Shown: positions 1 through 11,324 of the stretch, piece after piece
Position numbering within the stretch: the first letter of the stretch is position 1
Layout of the letters: every line of letters starts with the position of its first letter
NCBI RefSeq assembly: GCF_907164915.1
Contig: NC_061867.1
Location: 22,305,202-22,369,201 of the forward strand
Direction of reading: 5' to 3'
From: Impatiens glandulifera
Lineage: Eukaryota; Streptophyta; Magnoliopsida; Ericales; Balsaminaceae
Length of the DNA stretch: 64,000 nt
Made by a program: the position numbers and the translations under genes
The notes under the pieces: model-generated
Told to the model about the DNA's origin: nothing
What the model saw: only the letters and a program-made list of their open reading frames with translations
Databases searched by the model: none

Positions 1-149
1 CTCATGAACGAAATGACACTCTATAAGAAATCTTTCGTTTTGGATACTACTAACAGAATCTGGAGCAAGACTGTATTTCTTTCGTCAAAAAATATCATTA
101 GTGCAAAATATATACTAACTTGAAGAATACTCTTACATCCATTCTCTAC

Positions 150-1070
150 AACATGACTTCTTTGTGGCCTTTTTTCACAAGGGGATCAATATTATTGAAA
201 AGATTCATTCCCATACTTTCAATGGCCATAAGTTCATCCTAGTAGCTATAGACTACTTTACCAAATGGTTGAGGCATCGTCTTTCAAGATCCTCAAATCT
301 TCCCATGTGGAAAAATTCATTCAAGGTAATATCATTAAGGGATACGAGGTTCTTCATTTGATGATATCTAGTAATGGCCTTTATTTTTAGGGCAAAGTGC
401 TTGAACTCTTCGAGCAGTTCAAAATCGAACATCACGAATCTTCAGTATATCGACCCCAAACTAATGGAGTGTCGAATCTGCAAATAAGAAATATGATCTC
501 AATTCTAAAAAAGACCACATAAATGTGCATGGATTGGCATGAGAACCCTCTCACGCTTTACGGGGCTACCAAACTACAACTAGAATATCAAGAGGAGAAA
601 CTCCTTATGTGTTGGTCTATAATATAGAAGAAGTGCAACCCGTTGAGCTTGAGATATCTATGCTTAGGGTACTCTTGGAAAATCATGTCATTGAAGAGGA
701 CTGAATTAGTTCTAGATTCAATCAATTATCCCTCATAGAGGATAAGAGGCTGGATGCTCTGTGCAAAACCTAGGCCTATCAATGAAGCATGTCGAAAGCT
801 TTCAACAAGAAGGTTAAACATCGACATCTGATGGTAGGATACCTAGTCATTTGTAAGACCCAAGAGCTTCATGATCCAAGAGAGAAATTTCAACCATCGT
901 GAGAAGGCCTGTATGTCATCAATCAAGTTTTCTTTAGGGGAACTGAATGTCTTACCTCAATGGATGGTGATGACCTCTCTACCCTATATAATTTTGACAC
1001 CCTCAAGAAATACTATGTCTGAAAGCGGAAAAGCGAAATCCCTAAGAGTCAAACTCCTTCTCTAAGCTAT
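150..1070 (+). pseudogene. Ty3/gypsy integrase remnant (3' end of pol)
   Basis: A forward translation at about 197-300 reads NGHKFILVAIDYFTKW, the signature of the Ty3/gypsy integrase core. Further on, YRPQTNG is readable near 448-470. The catalytic residues have decayed: the usual G-I-D-x-I-G around the first Asp reads GINIIE, and the second Asp region (usually TDNG) reads SSNG. Several stops and frame changes separate the blocks, so this cannot make an integrase. Around 870-1070 there is a weak trace of the C-terminal stretch that normally follows the core. The element probably runs off the left edge of the window. What follows (tandem arrays, no genes) is like the long non-coding 3' part of Tat/Ogre-type gypsy elements; that lineage assignment is inference. 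Confidence 0.75.
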
Positions 1071-1197
1071 TGTTGTTCCTTGTTCATGCACATAGCTATG
1101 CCAAGTGGAATGTGATCTATGTTTGCATCATCTTCCATAGCGAATAATACCTCACATGTGATTCCTAATACTATGAGGAATCTCTAGAGTAAAAACC

Positions 1198-2790
1198 CGA
1201 GATCTCTTGAAATTGTTTCTCAAGAATCTTCTGTTTTAGAAAGCCGCATATTTATGCGCAATTCCTAAGATCTCTTAAAATTAGTTGTCAAGAATATTCT
1301 ATTACAGAAAGCCACATCTTCATGTGCAATTCCCAAGATCTATTGAATCCAATTGTAAAAAATCTTCTGTTGCTAGAAAGTCGCATCTTTATGCGCAATT
1401 CCTGAGATCTTTTAAAATTGACTGTCAAGAATTTTCTTTTGCAAAAAGACGCATTTTCATGCGCAATTTTTGAGATCTCTTGAATCTGATTATCAAGAAT
1501 CTTTTGTTGTAGAAAACCGCATCTTCATGTGCAATTCCCAAGATCTCTTGAAATCAGTTGTCAAGAATCTTGTGTTGTAGAAAGCCTCATCTTCATGTGC
1601 AATTCCCCCCAGATCTGCTGAAATTAGTTGTCAAGAATCTTTTGTTGTAGAAAGTCGCATATTCATGCGCAATTTTTGAGATCTCTTAAAAATCGATTGT
1701 CAAGAATCTTCTCTTCTAAAAAGTCACATCTTAATGCGAAATATTTGAGATCTCTTGAAATAAGTTGTCAAGAATCTTCTACTAGAAAGCCACATCTTCA
1801 TGTGTAATCCACAAGGTCTCTTGAATTCAATTGCCAATAATCTTTTTATCCAGCGAGTTAGACTTAAGCGATAATTCCTAATCTAACTAGAAATTTCCAA
1901 AATTAAAATCTTCAAGATCTCTTGAGTAAAATTGTCAAGAATCTTTAGTTAAAAAACCGCATCTTCATGCGTAATCCTCGAGATCTCTTAAATTCAGTTG
2001 TCAAGAATATTCTCTTCCAAAAATCGCATATTCATGCACAATTTTCAAGATCTCTTGAAATTAGTTGTCAAGAATCTTCTTTTGTAGAAAGTCGCATCTT
2101 CATGCGCAGTTTTTTAGATCTATTGAAATTTATTGTCAATAATCTTCTCTTCCAAAAAAGCACATCTTTATGTGCAATTTTCAAGATCTCTTGAATCCGA
2201 TTGTTAGGAATCTTCTCTTCAAAAAGCCACATCTTCATGAACAATTCACAAGGTCTCATGAAATAAATTGACAAGAATCTTTTTCCCCAATAAGTCAAAT
2301 TTAAATGATAATTCTTGATCTAACTAGGAATTTACAAAATAAAAAATTGTAAGATCTCTTGAAATCCATTCTCAAGAATCTTCTCTTCAAGAAAACTACA
2401 TCTTAATGTGCAATCCCCAAGGTCTCTTGAATTCAATTGCCAAGAACCTTCTCCCCATCAATTTGACTCTTAGTGACAATTCTTAATCTGATTAGGAATT
2501 CCTAGAATCAATTTTTTTGAGAATTATTGAAACCATTTGTCGAGAATCTTATTCCTACAGAAACCGCATATTTATGCGCAATTTTCAAAGTCTTTTGAAA
2601 TTGACTGTCAAGAACTTTCCTCTCTTAGAAAGGTGAATTTGCGTAACAATTCTTAGTCATATTAGAAATTCCCAAAAGTTTAAGACTTCAAGATCTTTTA
2701 AAACGGTTCGTCAAAGATCTCGTCATTCAAAAGTCGCATTCTCATGTTCAAATTCCAAAAGCTTTTGAATCCTTTGATCAAAAGAATCAT
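1198..2790. repeat. Diverged tandem array, unit about 67-70 bp
   Basis: About 17 copies of a unit built on AGATCTCTTGAAATTAGTTG, then TCAAGAATCTTCT, then a short hairpin of the CGCAT-NNNN-ATGCG type and a CAATTCCCA tail. Copies differ at many positions, so the array is old. A second, less frequent module (containing TAATCTAACTAGGAATT-like sequence) interrupts it near 1850, 2290, 2470, 2640 and 2810, giving a loose higher-order pattern. Short open frames here are by-products of the repeat. It lies just downstream of the gypsy integrase remnant and is probably part of that element's 3' untranslated region. Confidence 0.8.
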
Positions 2791-3369
2791 GTTCCGTAAT
2801 AGGTTGCCTTTGCATGATAATTCCAAATCATATTAGGAATGTTCTAGATTTAAAAGACACCTAACTTTGTTAGGATTGTTGCAAACGTTCATGTTCCTTA
2901 GTATTCATACTAATGACATTTATTTCTACAAAATATTTATAGACAAACATGTCTGCACTAGAGGAATTTAAAAAAAAATGCTTATACGATGAGCATGTCA
3001 TATAGTTGTCATCGCAAGTTTTCCTTAGAGAGTCAATGAATCCATACTATGAGCATTCTGATGAGGAGTGTAGGCACCCAACCAATGGTGTAGACCTTTC
3101 TCAGATGCAACGAATTCTAAGTGAGAGAAAAGTCATATGTCATTAGAAGAGTTTTGGAAAATAAATTACTTTTGGTCTTTTTAGTCCTTGAACTAGAGGC
3201 AAATTTTATTGGATAGTTTGTTGGATCCCTAATCTACACTAGGGGCATTTTTCCAAAAAATGCATCAAAATTCTCTTTGGTAGTTGCAAACTGTTGGTTA
3301 AGGACGACAGTGTACCATGGTGGTATTTGGACTCTTGATCTGTTTTAGATTAACAGTATAATTGTTTTA
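2791..3369. other. Gene-free spacer between two tandem arrays
   Basis: Low-complexity retroelement-like sequence with no usable reading frame. I see no RNA gene, LTR boundary or promoter that I can support. Confidence 0.4.
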
Positions 3370-3970
3370 TGAAATCCTCTAGCTTTGAACGCTAAGGTAA
3401 CAATTTCTTCTGAATTGTCCATTCCTCCAACTCAGTTGGATGGAAGTCCCTAGTAGTTTATATCGGAAACCCTCTAGCTTTGAACGCTAAGGTGATCTCT
3501 TTTGTTCAAATTGACCATTTCTTCAGCATGGTAGGATGGAAGTCTCAAAATCTCTTGAAAACCTTCTAGATATGAATGCTAAGGTAATCTTTTTGTTTGA
3601 ATGGTCAATTCCTACATCCTTGATAGGATGAAAGTCTCCAATATTCTTTTGAAAATTCATTTAACTTTGAATGCTAAAGTAATATTTTTTTAACTGTCCA
3701 TTCCTTAATCATTGGTAGGATGAAAGTTCCCAGCATTTTCTATCTTTTGAAAATTCATCTAGCTTTGAACGCTAAGGTGATCTCTTTTGTTTGATTTATT
3801 CATTCCTTCATCAAGGTAGGATAGAAGTCTCAAAATCTTTTGTGAAATAATTTAGCTCTAAACGCTAAAAATAATCTTTTTCGTCTGAATTTTCCATTCC
3901 TCCAGCATGGTAGGATGAAAATCTCGAAGTCTTTTAGAAATTCTTTGGCTTGAAATACCAAGGTACCCTT
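3370..3970. repeat. Diverged tandem array, unit about 95 bp
   Basis: Seven copies of a unit starting CTCTAGCTTTGAACGCTAAG and continuing with CCATTCCT and a GGTAGGATGGAAGTC block. Copies start near 3377, 3472, 3562, 3655, 3752, 3848 and 3943. The first copies are the best preserved and the last is strongly diverged. It probably belongs to the same decayed gypsy element as the array upstream. There is no coding potential. Confidence 0.75.
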
Positions 3971-6900
3971 TTTGGTCATTGAAGTTTTGATCTATGATCC
4001 GAATTACATGCATAACTGATTTCTTATTCAAAAGGATATGTAGGCAATCTCCAACAGGTTTGGTCTATCTAATTCACTTTCTTCTTTCTTAGGGAATGAA
4101 AGTATAAGATTCTAGTTCATACTAGAGGCATTTTTGAAAGAAAAATGATAAACACGATTTGCATCACATGCATCATTCACATGATCAATAGTACATTATA
4201 TATCATTACATGAATCATGTCTACTGGTTGATGATCATTCAAAAATTCATTTGCATATTCGTTCGACAATCGTGCTAAGGTCAGAATTTTCAAACCATTG
4301 CTTTCTATTTCAAAACAATTGAACTACCTTTGGACCTGATTCCTCTCTCGTGAGAATATGTAGGAAATCCATCAAATAGGTTCGATCACTCTCATGCATT
4401 TTACGGAAAATATTGTTATTTAAAGTAAAAGAAGACAAAGATCTCTCTTGTCGAAACATACCATGGATAAAATGAAACAAGTATGCTTTAAGATTGAATC
4501 TTAAGAAAGAGACTATTTCAGGTGCAAAGAGAGTTTGAATACCTCCTTAAAAATTCATGTGAAAGATTATCTGTTTTAGTTTCTATACGAATTTTATTTC
4601 GCACCTCCTCTCCTCATAGACGTCCCATAAATGTTTTTCTGTACACATGGATTTTCTCTTCTTATTACGTCTACCAATTTTAGAGTTCACTTAACGTCTA
4701 TTGTTTTAGAGCATAAATAATATGTTCATAAGATTAAACTTATTCATTCGAATGCTCCGTCTTTAAGAGCGGTTTGTGCGATCCACAATTGGCCGGTCCC
4801 ATGCCTTACCGATCCTTTCGAGTTCTCCGCTGACGGAGGGGACACAATGAAGGACTTTAATGGTAAACAAGACTTGTGCATTTTTATAAAAATGTTTTTT
4901 CTATGAAAGTTATGCTATAGAACCTCGTTGATTATCTTTCTCTTGAATCTCACAAAAACTAGATAAGAAGACTATCCGTATATGATATTGTCTTAACTGT
5001 TTGAGATGAGGAACCAAAGTAGAGTGCCATATCATAGACTTATTTTAATTGGCCCGTACAAGTTCTAGGATAGTACGTGTACAAGACATGGTAATCCGGT
5101 TGAATTTAAGATTTGCCACTTTAGTTTACTTAAAAAAACTAAAGGAAAGAAAACATAATATTCACAGATTAAGGGTCCATTACTTGGTTACGCATGAGGA
5201 AATGGCCGAAGCCACTATGTCCTATGCACCTATCCCGTGGAATAATTTCTACTCGAATGTAGTTCTCCATTTATTTGTGAAGGTACATTACACGTGTGAA
5301 TTCTGTGTTCAGAATTATTTTATTTATGTATGTCATAACCTCGTATTTAATCTAAAAGGAGTGATCCTAGATCTCTTAATTAGATCTCTATAAGGTTGAC
5401 ATCAATCCATTAGAATTCTATTGGTTTCTATTTATCGTATCTTGAGTCTATTTAACAAGATGTTCTTTGTTTAGTCTAGAGGTGATTCTGAACTCTCATT
5501 AGGTATTCCAAGACAAAATAAGATATAGTGGAACCTCGAATGAACTCCCCGAGAACACATGTGAACCGGAATGTGAACTCATCACTTTGCATATTTGCGT
5601 GGAGGTTTGAAGAACAAAGGAATCGAAAAAGGATTCCTCTACAGATCTGAAAAAACGGATGACAGTTACCTCCTGCAACTTGTTGTGAGTTGGAACATTG
5701 GCTCCCCAAATAATATTGAAGCGTTCCTCATCATCTATAGCCTCGATTGCGCATTCGTTGTGTCTAAGAGGCAGTCCGGAATATCTCTGAAGAACTGGCC
5801 GACAATTCTTCCTCTAGCGACCAAAACTTAATGTTACTAACGAGCTTAAAAACTGGGAAACAAGGCTAGTAAAGACCTAGATTCTTCCTAACTAAACTCA
5901 TTCTAGCATAAGGACTCTATCAACTAGGTTAACCAAGCATTCAATCATCATTCAAATAACAATTCATTAATTAAATAAAAACTGAAAATTAATTAACAAA
6001 TCAACATGAATTCAACTCAACCTCGACGTCGGTGTACAAAACTGACGTCTTGAATTAACTATAACATGTTAGGACTAAAGAGGCCTATCTGAAGAAGATA
6101 GAAAAACATAAGAACGAAGCTGGAATCGAACTCGCCGGAGAAGCCTTGAATATCGCCGGAATTGCCTTCCGATTATTCTTGAGTTTTTTGCTTTCTCTTC
6201 AAGCCTTGTCTCTCTCTAGTGTGGACGTGAAACATGGAAAATGAGTTAACCATGCTCAATTTAATGAGATATTCTCCTTAAATACTCTTAGGCAAGGATA
6301 ACTTAGGAATTAGGATATTTAGAAAACTGATAACTCAGTTAACGAGTTAAACCGACTTATTTTCCTCCTCAACCGAGTTTGAGATGAATTTTTACTTGTA
6401 GGTAATCGGTTAAGCTACCCCTTGAATCTTTGTTTGAGTGAAATGGCCAAGTGTAGGTCGAGTTACCATTTTTTGAAGTTAGGCATTTTATGGTTTAAGT
6501 TTTCAGTTGTCTTCGTTCAACCAAAACTTTAAATGACTATAACTTTTGACTCAGATCACCAATGAGGCTATGGAATGGTGCGTTGGAAAAGTGAAATTGT
6601 TTTTTATAACAATGGTATTGGATAAAATCTTTAAAGCTAGCCGAAAATCCATACAACTCTTGAGGGAACGCGGGTGGTCTTGAATTGAACAACTCGACTT
6701 ACGGGCGAGCTAGAAGGGGTTGTAAGTGGAATCGTGAATGTTACTTGGTATCAAAAGAAATATAACTTAATGGAATTCCCAACGGTATCTCATTTTCTCC
6801 AAATGATCGATCCAATCAAAATATATGAATTTTCAAAGTCACACCATGCTCTAGTTCGCTTTAGGACTGAAGTTGGTGAACTTGTATTAGGTGTTCGAGC

Positions 6901-8355
6901 TGAATTGACCATCCTAGCCGTTGAATGGAGACATGAGACTAATAAAATTATAGCGGGATGCGTTTTAGCTTTTTAACCGTAGGTCACAATCCAAATTAGA
7001 AGCACTATAACTTCAATTATGAATTAAACTTTGCAGGCATGTCCAGTTTGATCCCGTCTGGTCACATTATATTATACCACCAATTTAGAGGGATTAATTA
7101 TTTCAATTCTATTTTGGATAGAAACAAACTTTTGGAGGATTCTTCAAACTTTCTAAATCATTCAAGATCAACTAATTCCGTTGAGTATAGCAATTTGGGT
7201 AAATTTTCCAAGATGATGATCCTTTCAGAATTTCTTCAGCAAAACAGAACGTCAAATACACATATTTGGACATTTTTCAAATGATCTATGCATGGTGTCA
7301 ACATGATGTCAGCACCCACGTTTTTGAATTTCTTTAGGGGTGTGTTCTGACCCGTTGACTCGTCCTTGACTCGTCAGGTTCAACTTAGTTTTTGACCTTC
7401 TTGCCATTTTGAAGACCTTCTGCACAAAATTGTAAACATCAATATTATACTCAAATTTATAATTTTTGAACCGGTTAATATGAACTTTTTAGGTCTCCTG
7501 AATTCTTACATTTTTATAAAAATGACGTTTGGACACACAATCAAGCCTTTTGTCCAACATCAATATTATACTTAAAAGTTCATGATTTTTAAAACGGTCA
7601 TTCTGAAGGTAAGAAAACATATGAAGCTTGAGTAATTTTGGAAATTATTGTTTGGACCACTACTCAAGGGTCGTTCTAGCCCAATTTGGAAAAGTACTTT
7701 TAGTTTTTGCTCCTCCATTCCAATAATCAAATATGATCATCATACTAGACTAGACAAATTTATTTTAATTTCGGTGTGTAAAAATTGAATGTCTATAGAA
7801 TGTCCCCCTTAAATAGAGTTTAGAGAAGATGATTTATTGTTTTGCAAAACGTGTGTCCAAGATTGATTAATTTGCACCAATTTCATAACCCCGAAATGTA
7901 AAATACTAAATAAGAGAATCAAAGATACAACATGGCATTGCATCTTCCAATGTACTTTACATTTTATAGCAACTTGTGTTCGAGGAATCTGATGCGTGAC
8001 GATAACAACATTTATGCAAAATACCTATACAAGAATAACATATGCAAACATATAATACTACATATCCAAAGTATGGTTTTAGAACTTGTTGCATTCCGAC
8101 TCCATGTAAGATCGTAACACTTACCTATAACCATATGTCCATATAGAGAGACTCCATATGCATCTATGAGACGATGTTTTTAAGCAGTTCTATCTAGTAG
8201 ATGAATTTGAAAAGACACCTTTCGAATATTATTACTAGTAGAAAACAATTTGATAACAAACCAAAAATAATGAGTTGTGGTGAATCTGTGCTTTATAGAT
8301 TACATGATAATGGTGAATAAGGAATTACATCGATGATAGAAGTGGAAACCGGGCG
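3971..8355. other. Gene-free retroelement-like region
   Basis: No host gene is recognisable in this 4.4 kb. The 114-codon frame at 5049-5393 and the 80-codon frames at 6734-6976 and 7039-7284 resemble no family I know. The composition (long stretches with moderate GC, many decayed frames, TGTCAGCACCCACG at about 7310) fits LTR and untranslated sequence of a Ty3/gypsy element, but I could not pair two LTRs. At 6028-6052 there are two GACGTC palindromes close together. Treat the whole block as unclassified repeat. Confidence 0.4.
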
Positions 8356-8495
8356 TTGCTGACCGGAATTCACAGTGGGGATGAGAGTTTCAATTTTGGT
8401 CAATAGAAAGCTTGGTTAGCAAAAGAACAATAGAACAATAGAAAACTTTGGTCAACATTGAAACTCTCATCCCCACTGTGAATTCCGGTCAGCAA
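8356..8495. repeat. Perfect 39-bp inverted repeat with 61-bp loop
   Basis: The arms are 8356-8394 and 8457-8495, complementary without mismatch by eye; the arm core reads GACCGGAATTCACAGTGGGG. The 62 bases between them contain their own short direct repeat (TTTGGTCAA at 8395 and 8447) and a repeated ACAATAGAA. It could be the end of a foldback element or a local inverted duplication. No target-site duplication was seen. Confidence 0.85.
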
Positions 8496-9109
8496 AAGAA
8501 AAATGAACGGAAAACAACTTTAATGTTATGAACAAAATCAGTTATCGCCCGTTTCGATTTCCTTCCCGGATAGAGAACGACAACATAGAGATGAGTTTGG
8601 GACAGACGACATTTCAAATATTAACGAGTCATTTGAACAAATCAAGAGTGAAGACATTGCCTCTATGACCACTCTATGAGAAAAGGCCAAAGCTGGGACG
8701 CTCTCAATCGCAGGCTCGTTCGTTGCAAGCTGAGTTATTTAGTAATCCGACCTAAACCGACAATTCTTTTGTCCCAATCGATTGAGGGAGGATTCGAGGA
8801 CAACAATTTTGGGTTAGGCTGGGTAGGCTTCTGCCACATAGATAAAGGTTTAGGGTTCGACTAGGAAAGACTTCAGACAAAAATGGTTTAAAGTTCGGCT
8901 AAAAACTTCAAGTTGGTTGGTGATGACGATGAGAGATAAAAAGTTAAAATGAAATGAAGGAAGAAGTTACAGAGGCATTTGAAAATAATAATGTTTAATG
9001 TTTTATGTCTTGTTTGAAAGTTGAATTATTAAAAGGGAGAAATTAAAAAAAATAAAGTGGATAATACAACGTGTCAAAATTTTAACAGCGTTATAACAAT
9101 TCTGTTAAT
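8496..9109. other. Gene-free spacer
   Basis: No supportable gene or RNA. It contains decayed, moderately GC-containing sequence up to about 8900 and AT-rich sequence after it. Confidence 0.4.
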
Positions 9110-9223
9110 TTGAATTAAATTGACACATTTTAACAAGTTAATACATATAAATAGAATTTTGATACTTAATAAATAAATTTGACACCTTGCCTCAACTTAA
9201 TACCTAAAATTGACATTCTTCCC
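9110..9223. mobile_element. Solitary end fragment of a foldback MULE-type MITE
   Basis: This segment matches the right terminal arm of the complete foldback element at 34079-35074. Shared blocks are ATAAATAGAATTTTGATACT, then AATTTGACAC, and the terminal AAATTGACATTCTTCCC. Its outer end falls at 9223. No opposite arm was found to the left, so it is a truncated or rearranged copy. Confidence 0.7.
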
Positions 9224-10005
9224 TCTAGAAAATACAAAGTCCTCACATCAGCGAGATGATGAGAGACTTGTGTAGAAAACGTATAATCCTCATATCTAAG
9301 ATAATGAGCAACTCCTACAAAACACAAAGTCCTCACATTAGCGAGATGATGAGTGAATTGTGTAGAAAAAGTAGAATCCTCGTATCTAAGATGACAAGTA
9401 ATTCCTAGAAAACACAAAGTCCTCACATTAGCGAGATGATGAGTGACTTGCGTAGGAAACGTAGAATCCCCGTATCGAAGATAACACGTAACTCGTAAGA
9501 AATACAAAGTTCTCACATCAATGAGATGATGAACGACTTGCGTAGAAAACGTATAATCCTCGTATCTAAGATAACGAGCAACTCTTAGAAAACACAAAGT
9601 CCTCACATCAACGAGATGATGAATGACTTGTGTAGGAAACGTAGAATCCTTGTATCTAAGATAACAAGTAACTCCTAGAAAATACAAAGTCCTCACATTA
9701 GTGAGATGATGAGCGACTTGCGTAGAAAATGTAGAATTCTCATATTTAAGATAGCGAGCAACTCCTAGAAAACACAAAGTCCTCATATATACTAGATGAT
9801 GAACGACTTGCATAAGAAACGTATAATGCTCATATCTAAGATGTCGATCAACTCCTAGAAAATAAAAATTCCTCACATCAGAGAGATGATGAACGACTTG
9901 CATAGGAAATATAGAATCCTTATATCTAAGATAACGAGCAACTTTTAGAAAATACAAATTCCTCACATAATTGAGAGGATGAGCAACATGTGTTGAAAGC
10001 ATCTT
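9224..10005 (-). repeat. 90-bp minisatellite, about 8.7 units, open as 278 codons on minus
   Basis: The block ACACAAAGTCCTCACAT recurs with its end at 9240, 9330, 9420, 9510, 9600, 9690, 9780, 9870 and 9960, an exact 90-bp period. Because 90 is a multiple of three, one minus-strand frame (9166-10002) stays open and encodes a 30-residue repeat with FLGVARYLRYEDSTFPTQV-like blocks. I know no protein family with this repeat. The frame has no identifiable promoter, and it runs into the adjacent MULE end at its C-terminus. The simplest reading is a minisatellite with an accidental reading frame. It starts immediately at the outer end of the MULE fragment. Confidence 0.85.
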
Positions 10006-10693
10006 GATCTATCATATTACTATTTTTTCTCCCCGTGAAGTTGTCGATTTTAATTCTTACTACTGTCATCTCAATTGAAATAAAAAACAATCAAATTAAC
10101 TTAGCTCTAACTAGTTTTATGTAACGAAAATACGAGAGACATTGTAAATAATATAAAAGACACGTAATAACGTGGTTCAACAAGATAAAACTTGGTTACG
10201 TTCACTAGAAAGAGAAAATATTATTAACGAGATTATAACAAAGATAACATAATGATAAATTAGGGTTAGGATGCGAGTATATATATAACACTCGGTCCCT
10301 AAAACCCTACCAAATATAAAACTGAGACTAAAAACAATGCTCTCAAGGCAAAGACTTTAATTTTCTAAAATGTCTAACTACACTTTTAAATATGTCTTAA
10401 CTAGGTTAACACAAATATCTTGGAAAATAGTCTCAATTATATTTCATAATATTTTTCTAGTTGCATAACATAAGAAGATATCAAATTTTCTTTTGGGTTA
10501 ATATTATTTCCTTAAATAGAGATTATATATAAAAAATATAATTTTTTTGTTTAATATTGTCTTTCCTTGCATCATCAATTCAAGACAGCTGAATAAACCC
10601 ACTCTATTTTTTTTTAACTTGTCATCTATTTAATTTCTAAATTCGTCTCACAAATCAATATTTATCGGACAACTTCTAACCACACAATCAAAT
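10006..10693. other. AT-rich spacer, part LTR-like
   Basis: No gene. The stretch 10100-10320 (AACGTGGTTCAACAAGATAA region and a run of TATATATA at about 10280) looks like a copia-type LTR fragment, but no second copy or clear ends were found. Confidence 0.35.
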
Positions 10694-11324
10694 TGATGGG
10701 AAAATGTATTATTCTAAACAAAACGCTTTTCCAATTAATTGAGTATAAGGGATGAACAAAACAAAATGAAATCAAAACGACAATGCAAGACAAGTTTTAG
10801 TGTGGAAAACCTCTCTTCAAATTGAGAGTAAAAGCCACGGGACCAGTTAGGCCACTTAACAATCCATTATGATCAACAAGGTTACAAACAGGGGTTCACT
10901 CTAAATATGAACTAGAGCCACTAATCAATTACATCAAGTTCACACAATAATCTTGGAAAATAACAAAAAGAGTAGCAAAAGTAAGATCAACCAACCTTAT
11001 CAACTCTACAATTCTGGTTTCTCTTAGAAATAATTAGAATCTCTATAAAACAGATCTTCACCATTCAGAACATAGCCCCAAAAATAACCAACCAGTTGTC
11101 AACATTTTTAAGTCGATCAAATGGTGCAAACTCTGGCAAACATAAATATTCTCCAGTTGCTACCTCAAACACTTGAATCTGTTTTTTCTCGGATCTCTCT
11201 CTTATTTTTCTTAAAACTCAGTTAACCTAGATGAAACATAATGTTCCTTCATATTATATAGTCTAGGCCTAAATTAAGCCCACATAAAGTTGGGTCTCTC
11301 CATCTAGGAGGACGAAACCCAACA
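10694..11324 (-). repeat. 3' LTR of copia element 1
   Basis: On the plus strand it begins TGATGGGAAAATG and ends ACGAAACCCAACA, so the minus-strand LTR reads TGTTGGG...CCCATCA. It aligns along its length with 15315-15920; shared blocks include AATTAATTGAGTATAAG, CCTCTCTTCAAATTGAGAGT and AAAACAGATCTTCACC. The two LTRs differ by scattered substitutions and small indels, so the insertion is old. No matching 5-bp target duplication was found outside the pair. Confidence 0.9.

Noticed and set aside
1198..3970. CRISPR-like appearance of regular repeats
   Set aside because: Units are contiguous and diverged, with no unique spacers, and the DNA is plant nuclear.
5049..5393. 114-codon open frame
   Set aside because: No recognisable domain, no promoter context, and embedded in decayed retroelement-like DNA.
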